Source of the DNA: an uncultured Faecalibacterium sp.
Lineage (GTDB): Bacteria; Bacillota; Clostridia; Oscillospirales; Ruminococcaceae
NCBI GenBank assembly: GCA_937915335.1
Contig: CALDLZ010000349.1
Location: 1 to 13,964, forward strand
DNA: 13,964 nucleotides
Direction of reading: 5' to 3'
Shown here: positions 1 through 6,825 of the stretch, in pieces
Layout: each line of letters begins with the position of its first letter
Numbering within the stretch: the stretch's first letter is position 1
Position numbers and translations under genes: made by a program
Notes under the pieces: model-generated
Databases searched by the model: none
Seen by the model: only the letters and a program-made list of their open reading frames with translations
What the model was told of the DNA's origin: nothing

Positions 1-704
1 GTGCCGGACAGGCCGAGCCCACCGATTTCGCCACCCTCATCTCTCAGGAGGACACCCCGGACAACTTCAAAAAGCTGACCGTGACCTTCAAGGACGAGAA
101 TCATGTCCTTGGCAGAAAATATGTGGACTACGGTGCTTCCCTGACCGAGGCCGACTTCCCCGAGCTGCCCACCCGTGAGGACTGCTACACCCAGTGGGAT
201 AAGACCCAGCTGGAAAGCCTGCATCTGGATACCACCGTCTCTGTCGTCTACACACCCTATGTACAGGCTCTGCGCAGTGCAGCCATGCGGGATGGCGGCC
301 GCCCGGTGTTCTTTGCCAAGGGCGACTTCACCGACACCGATGTCCTGCTGGCAGTGCAGCAGGAGACCACTGACGGCCCTGCTGGTACTGTGGAGCAGTG
401 GGAGCTTACGATCCCTGCCGATGGCGCGGAGAGCCATACCATCCGCCTGCTGCCGCCGGACGATAAAAGCTACGATGTCTATGCAATGCAGGACGGCAGC
501 TGGAAGAAGCTGGACACCGATACCATGGGCAGCTACCTGACCTTCTCCGTCACCGGAACCGATGCCAGGATCGCGTTGGTCAGATCTGGCACCGTGCTGC
601 TTTGGATCGTCGCGGGCGCGGCCGCTGTGGTCGTGGCTGGTGGCGTGGTAATTCTTCGGAAAAAGAAGAAAGCCAAAAAAGTTCCGGCTGAAACCGCAGA
701 ATAA
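1..704 (+). CDS. Surface protein with InlB-type repeat and C-terminal membrane anchor (5' truncated)
   Basis: The reading frame is open from base 3 to the TAA at 702-704, so the window holds only the C-terminal 233 residues. No start is assigned; the GTG at 81 lies inside the frame and has no ribosome site. The first part (about codons at 75-260: VTFKDEN, YGASL, a W-D-K triad, then a TTVSVVYTPY strand) resembles the Listeria-Bacteroides/InlB B-repeat found in clostridial surface proteins. A beta-rich segment of unknown function follows. Near the end a hydrophobic stretch (about 588-654) is followed by a lysine-rich tail, RKKKKAKK, which is a typical C-terminal single-pass anchor with a cytoplasmic tail. 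There is no LPXTG motif before it, so sortase anchoring is not supported. The likely role is an exposed adhesin or wall-associated protein; the ligand is unknown. It is followed by a structured repeat that probably ends transcription. Confidence 0.75.
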   Translation, partial: AGQAEPTDFATLISQEDTPDNFKKLTVTFKDENHVLGRKYVDYGASLTEADFPELPTREDCYTQWDKTQLESLHLDTTVSVVYTPYVQALRSAAMRDGGRPVFFAKGDFTDTDVLLAVQQETTDGPAGTVEQWELTIPADGAESHTIRLLPPDDKSYDVYAMQDGSWKKLDTDTMGSYLTFSVTGTDARIALVRSGTVLLWIVAGAAAVVVAGGVVILRKKKKAKKVPAETAE

Positions 705-715
705 AAACTAAAAAT

Positions 716-843
716 AACCCTCTCAGTCACGCTAACGCGTGCCAGCTCCCCCGAAGGGGGAGCCAATGCAGCACCTCGGATAGAGCCTGCATAGCCTCTC
801 CCCTCGGGAGAGGTGGCATTGCGAAGCAATGACGGAGAGGGTT
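716..843. repeat. Palindromic intergenic repeat (MITE/REP-like), likely also a terminator
   Basis: The element is bounded by imperfect terminal inverted repeats: AACCCTCTCAGTCA at the left, and at the right a sequence whose complement reads AACCCTCTCCGTCA. Inside are four small hairpins: CACGC/GCGTG (728-741), GCTCCCCC-GAA-GGGGGAGC (745-763), CCTCTCCC-CTC-GGGAGAGG (795-813) and ATTGC-GAA-GCAAT (818-830). The end runs into eight T's (842-849), so on the + strand it should act as a terminator for the surface-protein gene. It encodes no protein. From memory this sequence type recurs in Faecalibacterium-like genomes, but that was not checked. It lies directly against the promoter of the response-regulator gene. 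Confidence 0.75.
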
Positions 844-847
844 TTTT

Positions 848-901
848 TTAAGAATTCCTTAGAAAAATTTCATGGAAAACCGATGGAATAGCTGATATAC
901 T
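848..901 (+). promoter_or_regulatory. Promoter of the two-component operon with candidate regulator boxes
   Basis: A -10 box TATACT lies at 896-901 and a poor -35 match, TGGAAA, at 873-878 (17-base spacer). Two TTA-rich direct repeats, TTAAGAA (848) and TTAGAAA (859), are exactly 11 bases apart, the spacing typical of OmpR/PhoB-family tandem sites. The arrangement matches that upstream of the efflux operon at 3041-3097, which supports autoregulation. The first box is partly made from the T-run at the end of the repeat element. Confidence 0.55.
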
Positions 902-935
902 GAGAGCTGACAACGAGAAAAGGGGAGAAGAAGAC

Positions 936-1658
936 ATGGTGGAACAGACGATCCTGATTGTGGAGGATGACCCGGATATCCGGGATGGTGTGCGCATTTT
1001 GCTTTCGGGCGAGGGCTACCACATCCTCGAAGCCGAAAACGGTGCCCGGGCGCTGGAGGTATTCCACCCGGGGGTCGATCTGGTCATTCTGGATATTATG
1101 ATGCCGGGCATGAGCGGCCTGCGCGTCTGCGAGGAGCTGCGCAAGATCTCCACAGTGCCGATTTTGTTTCTCACGGCAAAATCGCAGGAATCCGATAAGC
1201 TGCTGGGCCTGACGGCGGGCGGGGATGACTACCTGCCAAAGCCCTTCTCCTTTGCCGAGCTCAGCGCTCGGGTCAAGGCGCTTCTGCGGCGGTACTGTGT
1301 CTATCAGGGCAAGGGACAGGCTGCGGTGAGACCCGAAAACCAGACCCTCTGCTCCCACGGGGTCAGGCTGGCGTTGGACTGCAACCGGGTCTGGGTGGAC
1401 GAGCGGGAGATCGACCTGACCGAGACGGAATATAAAATTTTGCGCCTGCTGATGCAAAATCCCCAGCGCATCTTCCCGGTGCAGGTAATCTACGAGAATG
1501 TATGGCAGGAGCCCTACTTTTACACCTCTAATGGTACCGTGATGGTACATATCCGCAATCTGCGGATGAAAATTGAAACTGACCCCCAGACCCCGACCCG
1601 CCTGCAGACGGTGTGGGGCAAGGGCTATCGCTTTGTGTCCGGGGAGGAGAAGCTGTGA
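936..1658 (+). CDS. OmpR-family two-component response regulator
   Basis: This 240-residue cytoplasmic transcription factor has the normal length for the OmpR/PhoB family. The receiver domain (about 3-115) shows the acidic pocket E10-D11-D12, phosphoacceptor D53 in LVILDIMMPGMSG, switch T80 and invariant K102 in the KPF motif. The winged-helix DNA-binding domain (about 140-236) carries LTETEYKILRLL, and ends in the wing signature TVWGKGYRF. The ATG at 936 is preceded by AGGGGAG (921-927). The stop TGA overlaps the kinase ATG by one base, so the two are translationally coupled. The kinase next door is the obvious phosphodonor. Shared TTAAG-type repeats suggest that it controls its own promoter and the transporter operon starting at 3156. 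The stimulus is unknown; by family and context, envelope stress or antimicrobial peptides are plausible but unproven. Confidence 0.95.
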   Translation: MVEQTILIVEDDPDIRDGVRILLSGEGYHILEAENGARALEVFHPGVDLVILDIMMPGMSGLRVCEELRKISTVPILFLTAKSQESDKLLGLTAGGDDYLPKPFSFAELSARVKALLRRYCVYQGKGQAAVRPENQTLCSHGVRLALDCNRVWVDEREIDLTETEYKILRLLMQNPQRIFPVQVIYENVWQEPYFYTSNGTVMVHIRNLRMKIETDPQTPTRLQTVWGKGYRFVSGEEKL

Positions 1659-2986
1659 TGAAAAAGCACAAGCATGGCCTTTCCCGGCAGTTCATGGAGA
1701 TCATCGTCCTCTCGGCACTGGCAAGTGTGGTGCTTCTGATGATTGCGCAGGTCGTGCTGAACAAGGCCCTGCGCTTTTACTTCAACCAGCCGGAGACCCA
1801 GCAGAAAGCCACGGAGCGGCAGGTAGAGGATCTGCAGGCGTATCTCGACGAGAGACATGTTTCCAGCTGGGATACCAAGAAGCTGGATGATTGGTCCGCG
1901 CGGCACGGCAGTGCCATATTTATGGTCTACGATGACTCCCGTCTGATCTATTCCTCCTACCGTCCAGCGATCTACCAGAGTCGGGATGATATCAGCGATA
2001 TGCGGCTTATGCTGGATGTGCCGGAGGACGATAGCTGGCTGCCGCTTTACAACCTGACCCTTGCCGATACCGAAGCCAAGGCTGTCTTTTATTACAACGG
2101 TGTGGATGCCTATTATGGCAGGGGCTGTGAGATCCTGCTTCTTTTCAGCTTTTTGTCCTTCCCATGCTTCTTTCTGCTGGGCAGCCGGAAGTTCGTGCGG
2201 TATATTCTGCAGCTCAGCGAGGAGATTCAGGCCATGGAGGGCGGCGACCTCGACCACCCCATCACGATCCAGGGGGATGACGAGTTGACCACGCTGGCTT
2301 CCAGCCTGGACTGCCTGCGTCTGACCCTGAGTCAGCAGCAGACCGAGGAAGCTCAGGCTGCCGCCAAGGTCAAGAGCCTCGTCACCGAGATGTCCCACGA
2401 CCTGCGCACCCCGCTGACCACCCTGCTGCTCTACACGGAGATTCTGCGCCACCACAAATACGAGACCGCTGACCAGCAGAACGAGTATCTGACCAAAATT
2501 GACGAGAAAGCCCGGCAGATCAAGCAACTGTCCGATAACCTGTTCGAGTATGCCCTTGTCACCCGGGATACCGTGGTGCAGCTGGATGCCCCGGCCCGCT
2601 TTTCCCAGATCTTCGAGGAACCGCTGGCTGAGCTGGTGGATACCCTGCAGCAGCGGGGCTTCACCTGCGCCCTTGAGCTGGGCAGCGAGGATGTGCTTTT
2701 GACTGTGCGGGCCCAGTATATCCGGCGGGTGCTGGATAACATCGGTTCCAACCTGTTCAAGTACGCCGACCCGGCACAGCCTGTGGAAATCCGTTTTGTG
2801 CGGCAGGAGGGCCGCGCGGGTCTTGTGTTCCGCAATCATGTCCTGCCTGCGCCCCCGGCGGTGGAAAGCACCAAGGTGGGGCTCATCAGCATGGAGACCA
2901 TGATGAAAAAGATGAATGCCGCTGTCAAAGTGGAGCAGGAAAGCGAGTGGTACAGCATCACGCTTTGGTTCCCGATCGCAAATTAG
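1658..2986 (+). CDS. Membrane sensor histidine kinase
   Basis: The 442-residue kinase starts at the ATG at 1658, overlapping the regulator stop; GGGGAGGAG at 1641-1649 is its ribosome site. A GTG at 1613 in the same frame would add 15 residues lying inside the regulator gene and was rejected. Topology: TM1 about 13-34, an extracytoplasmic sensor of about 120 residues, TM2 about 157-175, and a HAMP-like linker 176-228. The HisKA H-box has H247 in EMSHDLRTPLTT, and the N-box is DNIGSNLFKYA (360-370). The ATP-binding domain is compact: no clear DxGxG box is seen, and the G2 region is reduced to ESTKVGLISMETM (403-415), so the ATP lid appears short. It should autophosphorylate on H247 and transfer to D53 of the upstream regulator. 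A terminator lies 5 bases downstream. Confidence 0.93.
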   Translation: MKKHKHGLSRQFMEIIVLSALASVVLLMIAQVVLNKALRFYFNQPETQQKATERQVEDLQAYLDERHVSSWDTKKLDDWSARHGSAIFMVYDDSRLIYSSYRPAIYQSRDDISDMRLMLDVPEDDSWLPLYNLTLADTEAKAVFYYNGVDAYYGRGCEILLLFSFLSFPCFFLLGSRKFVRYILQLSEEIQAMEGGDLDHPITIQGDDELTTLASSLDCLRLTLSQQQTEEAQAAAKVKSLVTEMSHDLRTPLTTLLLYTEILRHHKYETADQQNEYLTKIDEKARQIKQLSDNLFEYALVTRDTVVQLDAPARFSQIFEEPLAELVDTLQQRGFTCALELGSEDVLLTVRAQYIRRVLDNIGSNLFKYADPAQPVEIRFVRQEGRAGLVFRNHVLPAPPAVESTKVGLISMETMMKKMNAAVKVEQESEWYSITLWFPIAN

Positions 2987-2990
2987 GCCG

Positions 2991-3016
2991 AAAAGCCCCG
3001 GTTCGCCGGGGCTTTT
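2991..3016 (+). terminator. Rho-independent terminator after the histidine kinase gene
   Basis: An 11-bp perfect stem (AAAAGCCCCGG / CCGGGGCTTTT) encloses a TTCG tetraloop, with a four-T tail provided by the stem itself. It begins 5 bases after the kinase stop and separates the two-component operon from the transporter operon. Confidence 0.85.
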
Positions 3017-3040
3017 CCAGTTTCACCCAATCTACACCAT

Positions 3041-3097
3041 TCTTAAGCAACTCTTAAGAAATTTCTCCGGCAAATATTAAGAAAGCCCCATTATACT
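3041..3097 (+). promoter_or_regulatory. Promoter and candidate response-regulator operator of the efflux/SLH operon
   Basis: TCTTAAG occurs at 3041 and again at 3052 (11 bases apart), and a third copy, TATTAAG, starts at 3075, 23 bases further on, so all three lie on about the same helix face. The -10 box TATACT is at 3092-3097. The expected -35 position (3069-3074) reads GGCAAA, a poor match, as expected for an activator-dependent promoter. The TTAAG boxes are 49 and 38 bases upstream of the -10 box, against 48 and 37 in the regulator's own promoter. After the second box both promoters also share an AAATTTC segment. Confidence 0.6.
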
Positions 3098-3155
3098 TTT
3101 GGGTGAAAGGCAGGCGCGGCGCGCGCTCTGCCAGAACATCAGGGAGGGGCAATCA

Positions 3156-4871
3156 ATGCTGCGAAGAAAGAAACAAATGACACAGGAAACCAGTGACCAG
3201 GAATTCAATCTGGCCCTGACCACCCCGGAGCAGTCAGGGAAAAAGGACTGGAAGCCTTTTGTAAAGCGCAATTGGAAGCGGATCCTTGCCGCCGTCTGCG
3301 TGGTGGGCGTGGTCGGGGCAGTGCTGCTGCCCCGGCATAGCGCCAAACCCGCCAGCACGGATACCGCCTATCTGGAAAGCGATGTGGAGCGCCGGGATAT
3401 CACCAATGTGTTCAGCGGTTCAGGCACCATCTCCGCCGCCAATACCTACACGGTCAAGTCGCTGGTGTCCGGCACCATCCTCACCGCCGATTTTGAGGTG
3501 GGCGATACCATTGAACAGGGCACCGTGCTCTACACTATCGACAGCTCCGATGCCACCAACAGCGTGGAAAAAGCCCAGCTGTCCCTCGACCAGGCCCAGC
3601 GTGATTATGATGATGCCGTGGATTCCCAGTATATCCGTAGCAGCATCAGCGGCACGCTGGCAGCCTTCAAGGTGTCGGTGGGCGATGTGGTCACCGCCGG
3701 GCAGGAGGTCGCCACGGTGCGGGATGCCTCCACGCTGCTGCTGACCCTGGATTTCCCGGCGGCGGATGCAGCGAACTTTACCGTGGGCCAGGCCGCCCAG
3801 GTCACGCTGGACGGCACCTTTGAAGCCGTTTCCGGCACGGTGAAGTCTGTCTCCGGCACCGATAACCTGAGCAGCGGCAATCTGCTGGTGCGCACCGTGA
3901 CCATCGCCGTGAAAAACAGCGGCAGTCTGACCACGGCTCAGGCTGCGACGGCCAGCGTCAACGGGGTCAGTGCGCTGGTGTCTGCGAAATTCAGCTGCCA
4001 GAACGAGCAGACCATCACCACCACCTCCAGCGGCACCGTGACCGCTCTCTGCGTCAAGGAGGGGGCTTCCGTTAGCACGGATACCGCCATCATTCAGCTT
4101 TCCGGCAAGGAGCTGACCAAGCAGGTGCAGTCGGCTTCCGACAGCCTGCGCAGTGCCCAGATGTCCATGGAGGACACCGAGAAGCAGATGGACAACTATA
4201 CGGTGACTTCGCCCATCAGCGGTACGGTCATTTCCAAGGATGTCAAGGCGGGGGATACCATCAGCAATACCTCCGACAGCACCACTCTCTGCACCATCTA
4301 TGACCTGAGCTACCTGCAGATGACGGTCGATGTGGATGAGCTGGAAATTCTCTCCATCAAGGAGGGCCAGAGCGTTTCCATCACTGCCGATGCCATCTCG
4401 GATCGTACCTTTACCGGTGTGGTCACCAGCGTGTCCAAGGCGGGCACTACGGCAGGCGGCACCACCACCTATCCCGTTACCATCCGCATTGATGATACCG
4501 GCGACCTGCTGCCCGGCATGAATGCCAGCGCCGAGAACGTGCTCTCCGTGCCCAATGCGGCCATTGTCCGGGGCAATTATGTGCTGGTGACCAAGGATTC
4601 TCCCAGCGCGTCCAATGCCGATGTCTCCATGACCGCCCCTGAGGGCTATGTTTACGTCAAGGTGACCACCGGAACCAGTGATGATGATTATATTGCGATC
4701 ATCGATGGCCTGCAGGAGGGTGACACCGTGGCCTATTCCGCCAGCAGTACGGCTTCTTCTGATGAAGATATCCCGATGGGTGATATGAATATGGACGGTG
4801 CCCCCGGACAGGGCGGCGGCGGTAACGGCGGCCCGAATGGCGGCGGTGCACCGGGAGGTGGCCCGCAATGA
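3156..4871 (+). CDS. MacA/HlyD-type membrane-fusion adaptor with duplicated lipoyl modules
   Basis: The 571-residue protein starts at the ATG at 3156 behind AGGGAGGGG (3141-3149); an in-frame TTG at 3099 lies at the promoter and was rejected. A basic cytoplasmic head of about 40 residues precedes TM 42-59, and the rest is outside the membrane. Four half-lipoyl motifs can be read: VSGTILTADFEVGD (104-117), ISGTLAAFKVSVGD (164-177), SSGTVTALCVKEG (291-303) and ISGTVISKDVKAGD (354-367). Short helical segments lie between halves 1-2 (133-158) and 3-4 (318-347), and beta-barrel-like segments follow (195-277 and 386-430). Usual MacA/YknX adaptors have one pair and about 370-400 residues, so this one looks internally duplicated. 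The tail (549-571) is Gly/Pro/Asn-rich. The gene overlaps the ATPase gene by 4 bases (ATGA). It should link the MacB-type permease to extracytoplasmic substrates; the substrate is unknown. Confidence 0.9.
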   Translation: MLRRKKQMTQETSDQEFNLALTTPEQSGKKDWKPFVKRNWKRILAAVCVVGVVGAVLLPRHSAKPASTDTAYLESDVERRDITNVFSGSGTISAANTYTVKSLVSGTILTADFEVGDTIEQGTVLYTIDSSDATNSVEKAQLSLDQAQRDYDDAVDSQYIRSSISGTLAAFKVSVGDVVTAGQEVATVRDASTLLLTLDFPAADAANFTVGQAAQVTLDGTFEAVSGTVKSVSGTDNLSSGNLLVRTVTIAVKNSGSLTTAQAATASVNGVSALVSAKFSCQNEQTITTTSSGTVTALCVKEGASVSTDTAIIQLSGKELTKQVQSASDSLRSAQMSMEDTEKQMDNYTVTSPISGTVISKDVKAGDTISNTSDSTTLCTIYDLSYLQMTVDVDELEILSIKEGQSVSITADAISDRTFTGVVTSVSKAGTTAGGTTTYPVTIRIDDTGDLLPGMNASAENVLSVPNAAIVRGNYVLVTKDSPSASNADVSMTAPEGYVYVKVTTGTSDDDYIAIIDGLQEGDTVAYSASSTASSDEDIPMGDMNMDGAPGQGGGGNGGPNGGGAPGGGPQ

Positions 4872-5611
4872 GTGCGTTGATCGAGTTTGACGAAGTGTGC
4901 AAATATTACCAGATGGGCGATACCACCGTGAAAGCCGCCGACCATATCACCATGAAAATAGAGAAAGGTGAGTTTGTCGCCATCGTGGGCCAGTCCGGCT
5001 CCGGTAAATCCACCTGCATGAATATCATTGGCTGTCTGGATGTGCCCACGGCGGGCCATTACCGGCTCAATGGCCGGGATGTGGGCAAAATGTCCGGCAA
5101 CGAGCAGGCCGAGGTACGAAACGAAATGCTGGGGTTTATCTTTCAGCAGTATAACCTTCTGCCCAAACTGAACCTATTGGAAAACGTGGAGGTGCCGCTG
5201 GTCTATGCGGGCGTGCCCCGTGCCGAACGCCACCGCCGGGCAACAGCAGCCCTGGAACAGGTGGGGCTGGGCAATAAGCTGAAAAACAAGCCCAGCCAGC
5301 TTTCCGGCGGTCAGCAGCAGCGTGTCTCCATTGCCCGGGCACTGGCCGGGAACCCGGCGGTCATTCTGGCTGACGAGCCCACCGGCGCGCTGGACAGCCA
5401 CACCGGCCGCGAGGTGCTGGGGATGCTGCAGCAGCTTCACCGGCAGGGCAATACCGTGGTGCTCATCACCCATGACAATTCCATCGCCGTGCAGGCCCAG
5501 CGCATCATTCGGCTGGAGGATGGCTGTGTGGTCTACGACGGTGATGCCAAGGCCCCGCAGGCTGTGGTTCAGCCCGGCACTGCCCCGGCGGAACAGGGGG
5601 TGGGCGCATGA
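4868..5611 (+). CDS. MacB/LolD-type ABC transporter ATP-binding protein
   Basis: The 247-residue cytoplasmic ATPase powers the neighbouring permease. Motifs seen are Walker A GQSGSGKS (41-48), the Q-loop glutamine in FIFQQYNLLP (Q93), the ABC signature LSGGQQQR (145-152), Walker B VILADE (165-170) followed by PTGALD, and the H-loop histidine in LITHD (H202). The PTGALD and FQQYNLLP variants are characteristic of the MacB/LolD/FtsE group, whose permeases work by mechanotransmission rather than classical alternating access. The last 20 or so residues are a Pro/Ala/Gln-rich extension beyond the core fold. The start ATG overlaps the adaptor stop (ATGA), and its stop overlaps the permease start in the same way. 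Together these indicate tight translational coupling of a stoichiometric complex. Confidence 0.96.
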   Translation: MSALIEFDEVCKYYQMGDTTVKAADHITMKIEKGEFVAIVGQSGSGKSTCMNIIGCLDVPTAGHYRLNGRDVGKMSGNEQAEVRNEMLGFIFQQYNLLPKLNLLENVEVPLVYAGVPRAERHRRATAALEQVGLGNKLKNKPSQLSGGQQQRVSIARALAGNPAVILADEPTGALDSHTGREVLGMLQQLHRQGNTVVLITHDNSIAVQAQRIIRLEDGCVVYDGDAKAPQAVVQPGTAPAEQGVGA

Positions 5612-6813
5612 TCTATGAGACCTTCCGGGAAGCCTTCAAGAACATCTGGAGCAATAAATTCCGCACCTTCCTGACCATGCTGGGCATCATCATCGGTGTC
5701 ATGGCGGTCATTGTCATCGTGGGTCTGGGCAACGGCATGACCCAGAGCATCAAGAACAGCTTTTCTGATATGGGAACAAATGTTCTCAGCGTTCAGATCA
5801 CAGGCCGCGGCTCCCGCACGGTCTCGGTGCAGCAGATGTACGACATCGTGGACAGTCACCCCGAAGTGTTCACAGGCATGTCACCAACTACCACCCTGAA
5901 CAGCACGGTAAAGGTGGGAACCACCACCTACGAGACCACCAGCGTCAAGGGCGTGAGTGAAACTTATCTCGATATGATGGGCCGAACCCTGGCGCAAGGG
6001 CGGGGTCTGACCTATGTGGATATCTCCGACAACAAAAAGGTCTGCGTGGTGGGCGATTACATTGCCCGCATGGGCTATGGCGGCAACGCCATCGGCCAGA
6101 CCATCAAGATCGGCAGCGAACAATTCACGATTGTGGGCGTGCTGGAAGCCAGTGTCAGCAGTACGACCGATCAGGAGGGCACCGAAGATGATATGATCTT
6201 TGTGCCTTACACCACGGCCCAGCGTGTCAGTCAGACCATGGCCAGCTCCTATGGCGTGGTTCTGGTCAGCGATGACCTTGCCACCGAGGGCAAGAACATT
6301 CTGGTGGAGGAAATCGAATCGATCCTTCACTCGGAGAGTGGTTATTTCATCACCAGCATGAGTGAAATGCTGGAGACCATGACCAGCATGATCAACATGG
6401 TTGTGGCGATCCTGACCGCCATTGCAGCCATTTCGCTGCTGGTGGGCGGCATCGGCATTATGAACATTATGATGGTGTCTGTCACCGAGCGCACCCGGGA
6501 GATCGGCATCCGCAAGGCGCTGGGGGCCAAGGAGCGGAGCATTCTGGCTCTGTTCGTTACCGAAGCGGCTGTCACCTCGGCTCTGGGCGGCGTCATCGGC
6601 ATTGCAATGGGCTATCTGCTCAGCGCTCTGGGTAACCAGATTCTCCAGATCCTCAATGTTGCACTCAACGATGCGGGGTTTACCATCGTGCCCTCGGTGA
6701 CTTCTGTAATAGTGGCCTTTGGCATCTCGGTGGGCATCGGTGTGCTGTTCGGCTACCTGCCTGCCAAGCGCGCGGCAAGGCTGAACCCAATCGAAGCATT
6801 ACGTTATGATTAA
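5608..6813 (+). CDS. MacB-type ABC transporter permease (MacB_PCD plus FtsX domains)
   Basis: The 401-residue membrane subunit has the normal length for separate MacB-type permeases (YknZ-like) of Firmicutes. The N-terminal motif NKFRTFLTMLGIIIGV leads into TM1 (about 21-44). A large extracytoplasmic domain (about 45-255) follows, then three TM helices at about 260-287, 313-340 and 364-388, forming the FtsX domain. The coupling-helix signature ERTREIGIRKALGAK between TM2 and TM3 and the terminal PAKRAARLNPIEALRYD are family hallmarks. With the adaptor and ATPase it makes a MacAB/YknXYZ-like machine, of the kind that exports peptides, macrolides or toxins or protects against them. The substrate cannot be read from sequence. 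Its TAA overlaps the ribosome site of the following SLH gene. Confidence 0.95.
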   Translation: MIYETFREAFKNIWSNKFRTFLTMLGIIIGVMAVIVIVGLGNGMTQSIKNSFSDMGTNVLSVQITGRGSRTVSVQQMYDIVDSHPEVFTGMSPTTTLNSTVKVGTTTYETTSVKGVSETYLDMMGRTLAQGRGLTYVDISDNKKVCVVGDYIARMGYGGNAIGQTIKIGSEQFTIVGVLEASVSSTTDQEGTEDDMIFVPYTTAQRVSQTMASSYGVVLVSDDLATEGKNILVEEIESILHSESGYFITSMSEMLETMTSMINMVVAILTAIAAISLLVGGIGIMNIMMVSVTERTREIGIRKALGAKERSILALFVTEAAVTSALGGVIGIAMGYLLSALGNQILQILNVALNDAGFTIVPSVTSVIVAFGISVGIGVLFGYLPAKRAARLNPIEALRYD

Positions 6814-6825
6814 GGAGGATTTTCC

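Noticed and set aside
745..830. CRISPR-like or riboswitch-like array of hairpins
   Set aside because: The hairpins are different from each other, there are no spacers or repeat periodicity, and the terminal inverted repeats fit a palindromic intergenic repeat better.
1613..1657. Upstream GTG start for the histidine kinase
   Set aside because: It lies inside the regulator gene without a ribosome site; the ATG at 1658 has GGGGAGGAG in front and overlaps the regulator stop.
1625..2839. 404-codon minus-strand frame opposite the histidine kinase
   Set aside because: The kinase motifs are on the + strand and the antisense translation has no recognisable domain or start signal.
3099..3155. TTG start for the adaptor
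   Set aside because: It sits within a few bases of the -10 box, at or before the transcription start; the ATG at 3156 has a strong ribosome site.
3420..4868. 482-codon open frame on the minus strand opposite the adaptor gene
   Set aside because: It is a shadow of a high-GC coding gene; His/Gly/Arg-rich low-information translation, no ribosome site, and the + strand protein is clearly real.
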